Shown: positions 17,539-26,654 of the stretch, piece after piece
Numbering within the stretch: the first letter of the stretch is position 1
Layout of the letters: each line of letters opens with the position of its first letter
Assembly: GCA_021791145.1 (NCBI GenBank)
Contig: JAJYXE010000042.1
Location: forward strand, 1-62,054
DNA length: 62,054 nt
DNA from: Actinomycetes bacterium
Lineage (GTDB): Bacteria > Actinomycetota > Acidimicrobiia > Acidimicrobiales > RAAP-2
Reading direction: 5' to 3'
Notes under the pieces: model-generated
What the model was told of the DNA's origin: nothing
What the model saw: the letters and a program-made list of their open reading frames with translations, nothing else
The model's database searches: none
Made by a program: the position numbers and the translations under genes

Positions 17539-18537
17539 ATGGAATATCGACACCTCGGACGGAGCGGCCTCGTCGTGTCCGCCATGGCCTACGGCAACTG
17601 GATCACCCACGGCGGGCAGGTGGAGGAGGACGCTGCCCGCGCGTGCGTCGAGAAGGCCCTCGAGCTCGGGATCACCACGTTCGACACGGCAGACGTCTAC
17701 GCGCAGGGTCGCGCCGAGGAGGTGCTCGGGCGCGCGCTGAAGGGCCAGCGGCGCGAGTCGCTCGAGATCTTCACCAAGGTGTACTGGCCAACCGGGCCCG
17801 GGGCCAACGACCGGGGCCTTGCGCGCAAGCACATCATGGCGTCGATCCACGGCTCGCTGCGCCGGCTCCAGACCGACTACGTCGACCTCTACCAGGCGCA
17901 CCGCTACGACTTCGAGACGCCGCTCGAAGAGACCCTCCGGGCCTTCGACGACCTGGTCCGCCAGGGCAAGGTCCACTACGTCGGAGTGTCGGAGTGGACG
18001 GCGGACCAGATCGAGTCGGCGTTGCAGATCGCCGACGACATGGGCTTCGACCGCCTGGTCTCCAACCAGCCCGAGTACTCGCTTCTCTGGCGCGTGATCG
18101 AGTCCGAGGTGGTCCCACTGTGCGAGCGCGAGGGCATCGGCCAGATCGTCTGGTCGCCCCTCGCCCAGGGGGTGCTGACCGGAAAGTACCTCCCCGGTGC
18201 CCCTCCGCCTGCCGGCTCGCGCGCCACGTCGGAGAACGGCCGGAACTTCATCGCCGATCTGCTCACCGACGAGGTGCTCGTGCCGGTCCAGGAGTTCGCC
18301 GCCCTCGCGCGCGCTGCCGGCCACACGCCGAGCGCCGTCGCGCTCGCGTGGGTGCTCTCCAATCCCAACGTGTCAGCGGCGATCGTCGGCGCGACCCGTC
18401 CCGAGCAGCTCGAGGAGAACGTGAAGGCGCTGGACGTCCAGCTGGAGCCGGAGCTCGCGCGCGCGATCGACCAGGTGCTCGACCCAGTCGTGCGACGCGA
18501 CCCTGCGCTGACCGAGAGCCCGCCCACCCGGCCCTAG
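17539..18537 (+). CDS. Aldo/keto reductase, YghZ / Kv-beta-like
   Basis: 332 residues from ATG 17539. It opens MEYRHLGRSGLVVS, with TFDTADVYAQGRAEEVLG (catalytic Asp/Tyr), FTKVYWP (Lys), VDLYQAHRYD (His) and the NADPH-site GATRPEQLEENV. The NQPEYSLLWR segment matches the potassium-channel beta-subunit/YghZ branch of the superfamily. It reduces carbonyl compounds with NADPH; the physiological substrate is unknown. Confidence 0.9.
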   Translation: MEYRHLGRSGLVVSAMAYGNWITHGGQVEEDAARACVEKALELGITTFDTADVYAQGRAEEVLGRALKGQRRESLEIFTKVYWPTGPGANDRGLARKHIMASIHGSLRRLQTDYVDLYQAHRYDFETPLEETLRAFDDLVRQGKVHYVGVSEWTADQIESALQIADDMGFDRLVSNQPEYSLLWRVIESEVVPLCEREGIGQIVWSPLAQGVLTGKYLPGAPPPAGSRATSENGRNFIADLLTDEVLVPVQEFAALARAAGHTPSAVALAWVLSNPNVSAAIVGATRPEQLEENVKALDVQLEPELARAIDQVLDPVVRRDPALTESPPTRP

Positions 18538-18545
18538 CAACGTCC

Positions 18546-19025
18546 GTGGGAGCCCCCGCGTCCCGCGGTGGACCGGAGCTGCCCGCGGCGGACCGTCCGC
18601 GCCGCCAGCGCGTCGGCGCCTACGGCATCGCCCAGGACCCCGAGGGACGCCTCCTCCTCGTGCGCGCCGCCGACTACCTCTCGGTGGCAGGCATGTGGTT
18701 CCTGCCCGGTGGCGGCGTGGAGCACGGGGAGACACCCGCGGACGCACTGAGAAGAGAGGTGCGCGAGGAGACCGGCCTCGCGGTCGGCGGCGTGTCGCTC
18801 CTGGGGGTCCTCTCGGACACCTGGCCCATCTTCGACGGGACGCTCCTCCACACGGTCCGGCTCGTCTATCGCATCGACGACTGGCGAGGCACCCTGCGCC
18901 ACGAGACCGAGGGGTCGAGCGACCTGTCGGCCTGGTTCCTTCCCTCCGAGCTCGGGTCACTGCGCCTCGTCGGCTACGTCCGAGAGGCGCTCGACCGTTT
19001 CTCCGGCGAGGCGCGCCGGCGCTGA
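18546..19025 (+). CDS. Nudix hydrolase
   Basis: 159 residues from GTG 18546, eight bases after the aldo/keto reductase stop. The full Nudix box is visible: the GGGVEHGE segment followed by REVREETGL, which binds the catalytic metals. Nudix enzymes hydrolyse nucleoside diphosphates linked to other groups; the substrate cannot be read from this sequence. It is probably cotranscribed with the reductase. Confidence 0.88.
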   Translation: MGAPASRGGPELPAADRPRRQRVGAYGIAQDPEGRLLLVRAADYLSVAGMWFLPGGGVEHGETPADALRREVREETGLAVGGVSLLGVLSDTWPIFDGTLLHTVRLVYRIDDWRGTLRHETEGSSDLSAWFLPSELGSLRLVGYVREALDRFSGEARRR

Positions 19026-19101
19026 GTCACTTCCGGGGGGTCGAGCTCTTGGACTTCAGCGGGCAGGCACCGCACTGCGCCCGGCCGGCCGCGCCCGGGG
19101 C

Positions 19102-19154
19102 ATGCCCGCCGGCGGCCGTGTGCACCCGGGGTATGCCCGCCGGCGGCCGTGTGC
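19102..19154. repeat. Tandem 22-bp repeat, 31-bp period, upstream of the kinase gene
   Basis: ATGCCCGCCGGCGGCCGTGT plus GC is present exactly at 19102-19123 and 19133-19154. Each copy contains the self-complementary GCCGCCGGC-type core, so both could form hairpins in the leader of the 19213 kinase gene. Confidence 0.88.
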
Positions 19155-19212
19155 GGCGACCCCGCCTGCAACGGGGCGTTTAGCCTCCTCGGGAGCCGGG
19201 AAGGGCCCGTCC

Positions 19213-20733
19213 ATGCAGACGAAGGACCTCGTCGGCACGCGCTACCGGCTCGACCAGCGCATCGCCTCGGGGGGCATGGGCGACGTCTGGGCCGCACGTG
19301 ACGAGCTGCTCGGACGCCAGATCGCGCTGAAGCTCCTCCATCCTCACCTGGCCGCCGAGCAGGGTTTCCTCCAGCGGTTCCGCGCCGAGGCGCAGGCGGC
19401 GGCGCGGCTCTCCCATCCGGGCATCGTCGCCGTCTACGACTACGGCGAAGAGCCCGGCACGGCGTACCTCGCGATGGAGCTCGTCGACGGGGACCCATTG
19501 AGCGCGGTGATCCGCCAAAGGGGGCGACTGAGCGCCGAGGAAGCCTTGCACGTCGTCTCGCAGACCGCAGAAGCTCTCGCCGCGGCTCACGCCGAAGGGC
19601 TTGTCCATCGCGACGTCAAGCCCGCGAACATCCTTCTCTGCCCTGACGGCCGGGTGAAGGTCACCGACTTCGGGATCGTCCGTGCCATGGACACCCCCAC
19701 GGTCACCAAAGACGGGACGGTCTTCGGGACCGTCGCCTACATGTCGCCCGAGCAGGTCCGGGGCGAGCGGGTCACCGCCGCGTCCGACCTCTACTCCCTC
19801 GGCGTGGTCGCCTACGAGTGCCTGAGCGGGTCACGCCCGTACCACGGCGGCGAGTCCATCGCTGTCGCGCTCGCGCACCTCCACGACCCGGTCCCGCCCC
19901 TGCCCGCAGACGTCCCCGCCGGCGTCCGCAGGCTCGTGCTGGGAATGCTCGAGAAGCGTCCCCGCGCCCGGCCGGCGTCCGCTGGCGCCGTGGCCGAGGC
20001 CGCGCGCCGGCTCGCCGGTGCCGGCGAGGCACCTTGGGCGCGCGGCGGGGTGCGCGCCGCATCGCCGCAAGGAGGCGTCGACGGGAGCCAGGCGGCCGAG
20101 CAGACGGCCCCCGGGGAATTCGGCCTCCCGACCCAGCCGTTCGCCCGCGACGCGGGCTCCGGGCACACGACCCGCGCGGTCACGCTCCCGGGCCTCGCCG
20201 AGCCGCAGACGAAGGCGATGGCGCCGCCCCCGCGTCCGACGGTCTTGCGTCCGGGGACTGCGGAGCGCCGGTGGGCTCGGCTCGCAACGGTCTGTGCCGG
20301 TGCGCTGCTCCTGGCACTGCTGCTGGCCGCCACCTTCTCGGGCGGAGGAGGAGGCGGCGTGCGCGCACGGCCGGAGGTGACGGTCCCCCGGTTGCAAGGC
20401 GTCGCCCTGGGGGACGCCGAGCACCAGCTCGAAGCGCTCGGCCTCCATCCGGTCCTGGGGACCGGCGACCCCTCACCGTCCGCCATCGTCGTGGGCGAGC
20501 AGCCCTCCGCCGGAACCCGGGTGCCGCGGGGATCGAAGGTGCGCCTCGTCGTGCGAGCCTCGACCGTCCGCCAGACGACCACCGACACCACGAGCTCGGC
20601 GAGCGCCACCACAAGGTCGGCACCGCCTGGCGCCACCACGCCGGGACCCACCCCCCCGCCGAAGGGCCCTCCCGGGGGCGACGGACCACCCGGTCACAGC
20701 GGCGGGCCCCCCGGCCGCGGGCACGGCCACTGA
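19213..20733 (+). CDS. PknB-type serine/threonine kinase with one PASTA domain
   Basis: 506 residues from ATG 19213. Kinase domain 11-270: GGMGDVW glycine loop, catalytic Lys40, HRDVKPAN (Asp134), DFG (152-154) and the activation loop ending GTVAYMSPEQ. A membrane helix (about 356-376) separates it from a single extracellular PASTA domain (about 389-448) and a Pro/Gly/Thr tail ending in HSGG/GRGHGH. PASTA kinases sense muropeptides or lipid II and coordinate growth and division. A single PASTA repeat is fewer than the four in mycobacterial PknB, and no FtsW/PBP/PP2C neighbours are present, so it is probably an accessory kinase. Confidence 0.9.
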   Translation: MQTKDLVGTRYRLDQRIASGGMGDVWAARDELLGRQIALKLLHPHLAAEQGFLQRFRAEAQAAARLSHPGIVAVYDYGEEPGTAYLAMELVDGDPLSAVIRQRGRLSAEEALHVVSQTAEALAAAHAEGLVHRDVKPANILLCPDGRVKVTDFGIVRAMDTPTVTKDGTVFGTVAYMSPEQVRGERVTAASDLYSLGVVAYECLSGSRPYHGGESIAVALAHLHDPVPPLPADVPAGVRRLVLGMLEKRPRARPASAGAVAEAARRLAGAGEAPWARGGVRAASPQGGVDGSQAAEQTAPGEFGLPTQPFARDAGSGHTTRAVTLPGLAEPQTKAMAPPPRPTVLRPGTAERRWARLATVCAGALLLALLLAATFSGGGGGGVRARPEVTVPRLQGVALGDAEHQLEALGLHPVLGTGDPSPSAIVVGEQPSAGTRVPRGSKVRLVVRASTVRQTTTDTTSSASATTRSAPPGATTPGPTPPPKGPPGGDGPPGHSGGPPGRGHGH

Positions 20734-20762
20734 GCGGACGCCCGACCTCCAGGACGTCGCGG

Positions 20763-22040
20763 TCAGCCTCTCGCGCTGAGGACGATCCTCTGGGCGCTCG
20801 CGACGGGCACCCCATCGCGTTCGCCGCCCACGAGCCACACGGCACGGCCGACGACCGCCACCGCGGCGTAGGCGACGGGCGCTGCGAGGTGACCGGCCAC
20901 CCGGAAAGAGTCGTTCGCCGGATCGAACGACCAGATCGTCGAGCCCGAGCTCGGCGTCGTGCCCGGCTCGTTGCTGTCGCCGCCCGCCAGGTAGATGTGC
21001 CCCCCGAGCTCGAAGGCGGCGGCACCCTGCACCGCGTGAGGGAGATAGCCCACGACGCTCGCCGAGCCCGTCTGCGGGTCGATCACCTGGACGACAGCGA
21101 CCTGCTGACCAGGTGGCGGTGTTGTGGTCCCTGTAGGTGTCGTGTACTCGGTTGTCGTGCCGCCCGACGTGGCTTCGCCGCCGAAGACGTAGATCCTGCC
21201 CCCGGCGGCCGCGACGGCGGGATAGCGCACGCCAACCGGCAGTGTGACCACCGTCGAGAAGTTGACGCCGTCTTGGGTCGCGAGCACCGCCGGGTCCCCG
21301 GCCGCGCCGTCGTAGCCGCCCACGACGTACGCAGTGCCCCCGAGGGTCACCGCCTCGTCGTCCGAACGGGCTTGGGGGAGCTGTCCGGTGACGACGCCGG
21401 CGCCGCTGCCCGACGCTGCGCTCGCGACCGGCAGTGTGACGGCCTGGACTGTGGCGACCGGTGCGCTCTGCCCGCCCCCGAAGAGGAAGGCCTTCGCGCC
21501 CAGCACCGCGCTCGCTGCATCGTGGGTGGGTGAGGGAAGCGTCGCGATCGACGTCAGCTTCCCGGTCGACACGGAGAGCAGGCCCACGTCCGAGGAGCTG
21601 GCTCCCGAGGCGAGCATCCCGCCGAGCAGGACGACCTGCCCCCCCGAGATCGTTGCGGCACCCGCCCTCGACAGAGGCTCGGGGAGGTGCCAGCGAGCCA
21701 GCGACGCCGTCACCGACGAGCCGCCAGCCGCTCGAGGCTCGCTCCCAGCACCCCCGGCGCTCCCAGCACCCCCGGGGCTCCTCGGCTTGACACCGGGCGC
21801 GGCGGACCCCGGCACCCGCGTCGTCGATCCCGACGATGCGACGAACCACGCGACGAGCCCGACCACGACGACCGCGACGACAGCCGCGAACGAGCGACGC
21901 CGGCGCCGTGCGCTGGCCGACTGGGGCATCTGCCAGCCGGACCTGCGCTCGGCGGCGTGGCCCGGACGCCGCGCGGCCGGACGCCGCGTGGGCGGTCGGC
22001 CCGTGGGCGGTCGCGTCCGAGGGCTTCTCGAAGAGCTCAT
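20763..22040 (-). CDS. Membrane-anchored kelch-repeat beta-propeller protein
   Basis: 425 residues from ATG 22040. A basic, Arg/Pro-rich cytoplasmic N-terminus (about 1-49, RPPTGRPPTRRP repeats) precedes one membrane helix (51-68). The extracellular part has about six kelch motifs, seen as recurrent paired glycines: VVLLGGM, AFLFGGG, AYVVGGYDG, IYVFGGE, IYLAGGD and VWLVGGERDG. A six-bladed propeller is expected; it probably binds protein or carbohydrate at the cell surface. It is convergent with the PASTA kinase; a functional link to the kinase is possible but not shown. Confidence 0.82.
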   Translation of the reverse strand: MSSSRSPRTRPPTGRPPTRRPAARRPGHAAERRSGWQMPQSASARRRRRSFAAVVAVVVVGLVAWFVASSGSTTRVPGSAAPGVKPRSPGGAGSAGGAGSEPRAAGGSSVTASLARWHLPEPLSRAGAATISGGQVVLLGGMLASGASSSDVGLLSVSTGKLTSIATLPSPTHDAASAVLGAKAFLFGGGQSAPVATVQAVTLPVASAASGSGAGVVTGQLPQARSDDEAVTLGGTAYVVGGYDGAAGDPAVLATQDGVNFSTVVTLPVGVRYPAVAAAGGRIYVFGGEATSGGTTTEYTTPTGTTTPPPGQQVAVVQVIDPQTGSASVVGYLPHAVQGAAAFELGGHIYLAGGDSNEPGTTPSSGSTIWSFDPANDSFRVAGHLAAPVAYAAVAVVGRAVWLVGGERDGVPVASAQRIVLSARG

Positions 22041-22161
22041 CTTGGCGTCCGGTCGACGATGCGCAGGCACCACTGCGCACAGGGGGCGCTTCGCCACCAG
22101 CTTGGGACCCAGCGGCACGCACGACGCAGCGCGCCCCGCACGTGCTCGATCTCCGAGCACG

Positions 22162-23574
22162 TCACGACGGGGTTCCCGATCGGCCGGGCGCGTGCCAACC
22201 CTTGGGGTCGACCCCCCCGGGGACCTCCCCCGGCGGACCGTAGGGCTCCCTCGTGAGGACGAACGACGCGAGGTCCAGGTGCAAGACCGCGCCGTCCGCC
22301 CCTCGCACCGGCACGAGCCGCTCGCCCGCGAAGGAACCGAGCTTCCCGACGTAGGTGCCGTCGCCTGCAGCCACGAAGTCGCCTTCGTCACCGGGAACCG
22401 CGCCGCGCAGCACGAGGGTCGCATCCGCGCCGACCCCGAGGTGGAGCTCGACTGGTCCCCAGTACCAGGTGCCGAGGAGCTCGAGAACCGCCGTGCCGGC
22501 CAGCGCGGACGGCGAGAACGGCACGGTCCGGTGCGTCGACGCGAGCGCCGAGAAGAGATCGTCGTAGAGCTCCAGGCGGTGCCCCTGATAGGTCGAGTTC
22601 GCGCATGCGACGAGCGTGTCGTTGGACGCCTGGTCGATGAGGAGCATGGCCCAATGGCCGGGCATCGCCCCGGCGTGGCCCACCCGCACGCTGCCTCCCG
22701 TGTTGCGCACCTGTAGCCCGAGCCCATACGCCGCGGTCCACGGCTGGCCGGGGACGTCGCTCAGGGCGAGCGGCTCGGCCATCTCCGCCAAGGTCCCAGG
22801 CGACAGCACCGCTGCGCGCGCTCCCGAGAGCACACCCGACCAACGAGCGAGGTCGGCGACGGTCGACCAGAGCTGGCCCGCGGGCGCCATGGCTCCGGCG
22901 TCGTGCTCGGGCTCGGTGAGCACGAGGGGCGCATGCGGATGGACGGCCAGCCCCTCGGCGTACGGCGCGACGGGACGCACAGAGGTGCGGGTCATGCCGA
23001 GCGGCTCGAGGAGCTCGCCACGGACCACCTCCCAGAAGGGAGCGTGACGGATGCGGCTGACGAGCTCTCCGAGTGCGGCGTAGCCGACGTTGGAGTAGTG
23101 GAAGCGCCTACCCGGGCGCCACCGCAGATCCTCGCGCCGCAGTGAGGACGCGGCGAGCGACGCGAAGTCGCCTCCCGCCACCCGTTCCCACCAGGGTGCG
23201 GGCGTCTCGGCGGGGAGGCCCGAGGTGTGCGAGAGCAGATGTGCGACGGTCACCGGCAGGTCCGCGAGCTCCGGGACGTGCCTGCCAATCTCATCGGAGA
23301 GGTCCAGCCTCCCCTCATCGCGCAGCCGCAGGACGCACACGGCCACGAACGTCTTGGATATCGAGCCGATCCGATACTGGGTGTCGTCAGTCGGACCGCC
23401 GTCGGGAACGCCCGTCGTCCCCGCAGCCGTCCACCACGTGAGCGAGCCGTCGCGCGCGACGCCGACGACGAGGCTCGGGAGCCGCTGGGACGCCTGCTCC
23501 TCCCTCACGCGCGCCGCGAGCCGGCGCGCGAGCTCGTCATCGATGGGACCGGGGGTCGAACCCATGGGACTCAT
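22162..23574 (-). CDS. Serine hydrolase of the beta-lactamase / class C penicillin-binding protein family
   Basis: 470 residues from ATG 23574 (ATG 23565 possible). SxxK is S71-I-S-K74 and the second motif is Y160-S-N. The LLSHTSGLP and VGHAGAMPGH (third box region) segments are typical of the EstB/AmpC-like group. A C-terminal domain of about 120 residues (LLGTWYWGPVELHLG) resembles the DUF3471-like beta domain found after such hydrolases. No signal peptide is visible. Esterase, peptidase or lactamase activity cannot be separated by sequence. It lies just upstream of the kelch gene on the same strand. Confidence 0.82.
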   Translation of the reverse strand: MSPMGSTPGPIDDELARRLAARVREEQASQRLPSLVVGVARDGSLTWWTAAGTTGVPDGGPTDDTQYRIGSISKTFVAVCVLRLRDEGRLDLSDEIGRHVPELADLPVTVAHLLSHTSGLPAETPAPWWERVAGGDFASLAASSLRREDLRWRPGRRFHYSNVGYAALGELVSRIRHAPFWEVVRGELLEPLGMTRTSVRPVAPYAEGLAVHPHAPLVLTEPEHDAGAMAPAGQLWSTVADLARWSGVLSGARAAVLSPGTLAEMAEPLALSDVPGQPWTAAYGLGLQVRNTGGSVRVGHAGAMPGHWAMLLIDQASNDTLVACANSTYQGHRLELYDDLFSALASTHRTVPFSPSALAGTAVLELLGTWYWGPVELHLGVGADATLVLRGAVPGDEGDFVAAGDGTYVGKLGSFAGERLVPVRGADGAVLHLDLASFVLTREPYGPPGEVPGGVDPKGWHAPGRSGTPS

Positions 23575-23590
23575 GCTCGCAGAGCCGACA

Positions 23591-24808
23591 TCAGCGCTGC
23601 GCCACGCCGTCCTTCCACACACCTCTGACGCGTCCGGTCAGGTCCTCCAGGTCGCGCGGGTCACCGTCGATGACGGTGAGATCAGCAAGGAAGCCGGGCT
23701 CGATCCGGCCGAGCTGCTCGTCGACGCCGCAGAGCGCCGCCGCGCTCGAGGTGGCAGCGACCCACGCGTCGAGCGGCTCCATCAGACTGCACGCAGCCAT
23801 GAGGGAGAGCTCGTCGAGGTTGTGCCCGTGCGGGCCCACGCCGCTGTCGGTCCCCATCGCGATCTTGACGCCAGCCCGGACGGCACGCGCGAACGACTCG
23901 GTATGGACGTCGACGACGTCGCGCGCCTTGCGCACGACCAGGTCGGGAAGCCTCGCGCCGCGCTCTGCCGCCGCGATGACCGCACGGGGCGCGGACAGGG
24001 TGGGCACGAGCCAGGTGCCCCGCTCGAGCATCATGGAGATCGCCTCGTCGTCGAGAAAGATGCCGTGCTCGACCGAGCGGACGCCGTTGCGCACGGCGGC
24101 TTTGATGCCGTCGGTCCCCTGCGCGTGGGCCATCACGAAGCGCCCCGCCGCGCTCGCCTCTTGGACCAGCACGACAAGCTCCTCGTCACGGAAGTGCCCG
24201 TGACGAGGATCGTCGTTCGTCGACAGCACCCCGCCGGAGGTCGCGACCTTGATCACGTCGGCGCCGTCCCTGATCAGCTCGCGCACGCGCCGTCGCATCT
24301 CGTCGGGACCGTCCACGAGCCCGCCAGGGTTGCCCGGAAAGGCGCGGTCCCAGCCGAAGCAGCCGCCAGAGGGCGCGCGCTGGTCGCCGTGGCCGCCGGT
24401 CTGGCTCAGCATCGCGATCGAGATCTGCATGCGCGGGCCCGGTACGAGACCTCGCTCGACCGCGGTCTTCACCCCGAGGTCGGCGCCCGACGCCTCGCGC
24501 ACCGAGGTGACCCCGCCACGGAGCGTCGCCGACATGTTGGCGATCGCCTCGTAGTAGCGGAGCGAGAAGGGGCGCATCATCCCGGCGAGCAGGTCGAGGT
24601 CTCCCGAGAAGGTGAAGTGCACGTGGCAGTCGAACACCCCGGGGAGGACGGTGCCAGCGGTGAGGTCGACGGCGTCATCGCCGTCGAGCCCCCGCCCGAC
24701 GTCCAGGATCCGGTTTCCTTCGATCACGACGTCGGCGTCGGCGGGAGGCGAGCCCGTGCCGTCGAACACTGCGGCACCCCGCAACACCGTCCTTCGCCTG
24801 GTCGTCAT
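23591..24808 (-). CDS. Metal-dependent amidohydrolase, imidazolonepropionase/prolidase-like
   Basis: 405 residues from ATG 24808, with AAGGAAAGAG upstream. Amidohydrolase signatures are GTVLPGVFDCHVHF (metal-binding HxH), DVIKVATSGGVL (the carbamylated-Lys region), MAHAQG and SVEHGIFLDD (His ligands) and MGTDSG (catalytic Asp). The composition places it in the Xaa-Pro dipeptidase / imidazolonepropionase-like branch; the substrate is unknown. It ends 16 bases upstream of the serine hydrolase start, so the two are probably cotranscribed. Confidence 0.86.
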   Translation of the reverse strand: MTTRRRTVLRGAAVFDGTGSPPADADVVIEGNRILDVGRGLDGDDAVDLTAGTVLPGVFDCHVHFTFSGDLDLLAGMMRPFSLRYYEAIANMSATLRGGVTSVREASGADLGVKTAVERGLVPGPRMQISIAMLSQTGGHGDQRAPSGGCFGWDRAFPGNPGGLVDGPDEMRRRVRELIRDGADVIKVATSGGVLSTNDDPRHGHFRDEELVVLVQEASAAGRFVMAHAQGTDGIKAAVRNGVRSVEHGIFLDDEAISMMLERGTWLVPTLSAPRAVIAAAERGARLPDLVVRKARDVVDVHTESFARAVRAGVKIAMGTDSGVGPHGHNLDELSLMAACSLMEPLDAWVAATSSAAALCGVDEQLGRIEPGFLADLTVIDGDPRDLEDLTGRVRGVWKDGVAQR

Positions 24809-24825
24809 CGCGTGCTCTTTCCTTC

Positions 24826-24900
24826 CGTGCGACCGCCGTGCTCGCGACCGCCTTGCGTGCCACCGCCTTGCGTGCGACCGCCTTGCTTGCGACGCCGCCA
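24826..24900. repeat. 15-bp minisatellite between a DedA-fusion gene and an amidohydrolase gene
   Basis: Five consecutive 15-bp units are variants of CGTGCGACCGCCTTG; the last one has diverged. The array fills the short gap between the DedA-fusion stop (24906) and the amidohydrolase ribosome site, both genes on the minus strand. Confidence 0.9.
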
Positions 24901-24905
24901 TCGTG

Positions 24906-26654
24906 TCACGGTCGGTGCTGATCGGCGCTGGGCACCAAGAGCGCGTGCGCATGCGCCGCCTTGGGCGTCTTGTGGTAGCCCGCGAGCCACGGGCCCACCT
25001 TCGGCGCGACCACGATCGCGAGCAGGATCCCGACGCACACCGCGCTCACGATCGCCCACTGCCGCTTGCTCGCGCCGCGGACCTGGCCCCTGGTGCGGCG
25101 GTAGAAGTCCCTCGGCGCAAGGCTCGCCACGTCGAGCAGGTGGCCCAGGACGTGGACGACCATTGCGAGAAACCACAGGACGAAGGTCACCTTGTGGACG
25201 AGGAGCAGCTCGTTGCGAAGGGGTGTGGCCGTCACCAACAAGGTGGCGATGCCGCTGGCGACGACGGCGATCGTCGACACCACGACGAAGGGGCCGAGCA
25301 GCCTGAGCAGCGGGGGCGGCGGACCCTTTCGCCGGTACTCGGGAGCTCCGAGGTAGTACTTGGCGAACCGCCAGCCCGTGCTCCCGATCTTGAGCACGAT
25401 CACGGGGACGAGCACCATCCCGACCACGACGTGGATGGTGAGGAGCGGGCTGATGCGCAGGATCGTGATGCCTTCGATCGCCAGCAGCACGAGGAGCAGG
25501 GCACCGAGCATGGCCGTGAGGCGGCCGTTCGCCTCGACCCCTTCACCGCCTTCTTCGAGAAGGTCCTCGACCCGGACGCCGGAGTCCCTGCGACCGCGCA
25601 CGACCGCCGCCTCCCAGGCAGCGATCGGCGAGTTGGGGAACTCGTTGTGCCGGACCCGCGTGAGCTGTCGTCCCGAGGAGCTTGCCAGCCACCGGTCGTC
25701 CTGGCCGGCTGCCACCGAGCGGGCGGGAGCGGGCGGCGGGCGGCCAGAAGAGCTGGAGAGCCAGCGGACGTTGCCGAGATCGGCGTAGGCGGGCGCGCGA
25801 TGGCGTCCGCCCGAGCCGTTCGGACGAGGGGCGCTCGGGACGCCCCGACCCGGCCCGCCTCGACCCGGGCTGTCAGCACCCGGGCGGCCTCGACCCAGGC
25901 TGTCGGCACCCAGGCGGCCTCGACCCAGGCCGCCAGCACCCAGGCGGCCTCGACCCAGGCCGCCACCAACCAGGCCTCCACCAGCCGGGCGGCCCCCGCC
26001 TGGATCGGCTCCAGCGCCTTGCACGTCCTCGGCTGCGGTCGCCTGGATGTAGTTGCGGTAGCGGTGGTACACGGCGACGGCGATGACACCGACCGCCACG
26101 ACGGCGAGGACATAGCCGATGTCGCTGAAAGCCTTGGCGATCGTGTGCCAGTGGACCCCCACGCCGTAGCCGATGCCGGCCCACGCCCCGTCCCACAGGA
26201 GCGAGCCCGCGGCCGTGAGCACCCCGAAGCGCACGAGCGGCACCTCGGCGATGCCCGCAGGCAGGGCCACGAAGTTGCGGATGACCGGAAGCAGCCGGCT
26301 GCCGAAGACCCCGAAGCGTTGGTGGCGGTCGTACCAGGCCTCCGCCCGGTCCAGGTCGTGGTGGCTGAGGAGGACGTAGCGACCGAACCGGTCGACTGCC
26401 GCGCGCCCCGCGTAGCGCCCCACGGCCCAGGCGATGTACGCCCCGATCACCTCACCGAGGGCTCCGACCACGACGACTCCGGCGAGGCTGAGCTTCCCCT
26501 GGGCGGCCAGGGCCCCGGCGAAGCCCATCGTGAGCTCCGAGGACGTCGGCACGCAGCAGGACTGCAGGACGCAAAGGACGAAGATCGCCGCATAGCCGGC
26601 GGTCGAGACCAGATGGGTGAAATTCAGCAGCGCGAGCACGCCGGTGTCAGGCAA
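24906..26654 (-). CDS. DedA-family membrane protein fused to a b561-like heme-binding membrane domain
   Basis: 582 residues from TTG 26654. Residues 1-200 are a DedA/SNARE-associated domain (VPTSSELTMGFAGALA, GEVIGAYIAWAVGRYAG, FGSRLLPVIRNFVALPAG), a family linked to lipid translocation and proton-motive-force maintenance. A linker of about 130 residues rich in Gly and Arg (LGRGRLGA repeats) follows. Then comes a four-helix domain (about 360-560) with well-placed histidines (LLTIHVVVG, LLLVHKV, MVVHVLGHLL), consistent with a cytochrome-b561-like heme domain. The linker is encoded by a 30-bp minisatellite, which may have joined two former genes. Function is inferred only. Confidence 0.75.
   Translation of the reverse strand: MPDTGVLALLNFTHLVSTAGYAAIFVLCVLQSCCVPTSSELTMGFAGALAAQGKLSLAGVVVVGALGEVIGAYIAWAVGRYAGRAAVDRFGRYVLLSHHDLDRAEAWYDRHQRFGVFGSRLLPVIRNFVALPAGIAEVPLVRFGVLTAAGSLLWDGAWAGIGYGVGVHWHTIAKAFSDIGYVLAVVAVGVIAVAVYHRYRNYIQATAAEDVQGAGADPGGGRPAGGGLVGGGLGRGRLGAGGLGRGRLGADSLGRGRPGADSPGRGGPGRGVPSAPRPNGSGGRHRAPAYADLGNVRWLSSSSGRPPPAPARSVAAGQDDRWLASSSGRQLTRVRHNEFPNSPIAAWEAAVVRGRRDSGVRVEDLLEEGGEGVEANGRLTAMLGALLLVLLAIEGITILRISPLLTIHVVVGMVLVPVIVLKIGSTGWRFAKYYLGAPEYRRKGPPPPLLRLLGPFVVVSTIAVVASGIATLLVTATPLRNELLLVHKVTFVLWFLAMVVHVLGHLLDVASLAPRDFYRRTRGQVRGASKRQWAIVSAVCVGILLAIVVAPKVGPWLAGYHKTPKAAHAHALLVPSADQHRP
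25861..25980. repeat. Four 30-bp repeats encoding the linker of the DedA fusion
   Basis: Units at 25861, 25891, 25921 and 25951 are each 30 bp long. The first three differ from one another at only a few positions, and the last diverges at its end. The period keeps the reading frame, giving 10-residue Leu-Gly-Arg-Gly repeats between the two membrane domains. Confidence 0.92.

Noticed and set aside
19027..19190. Minus-strand frame ending in AQCGACPLKSKSSTPRK
   Set aside because: The Cys-x-x-Cys tail looks gene-like, but the frame upstream is only the 31-bp repeat and Gly/Ala-rich sequence, with no start or family match.
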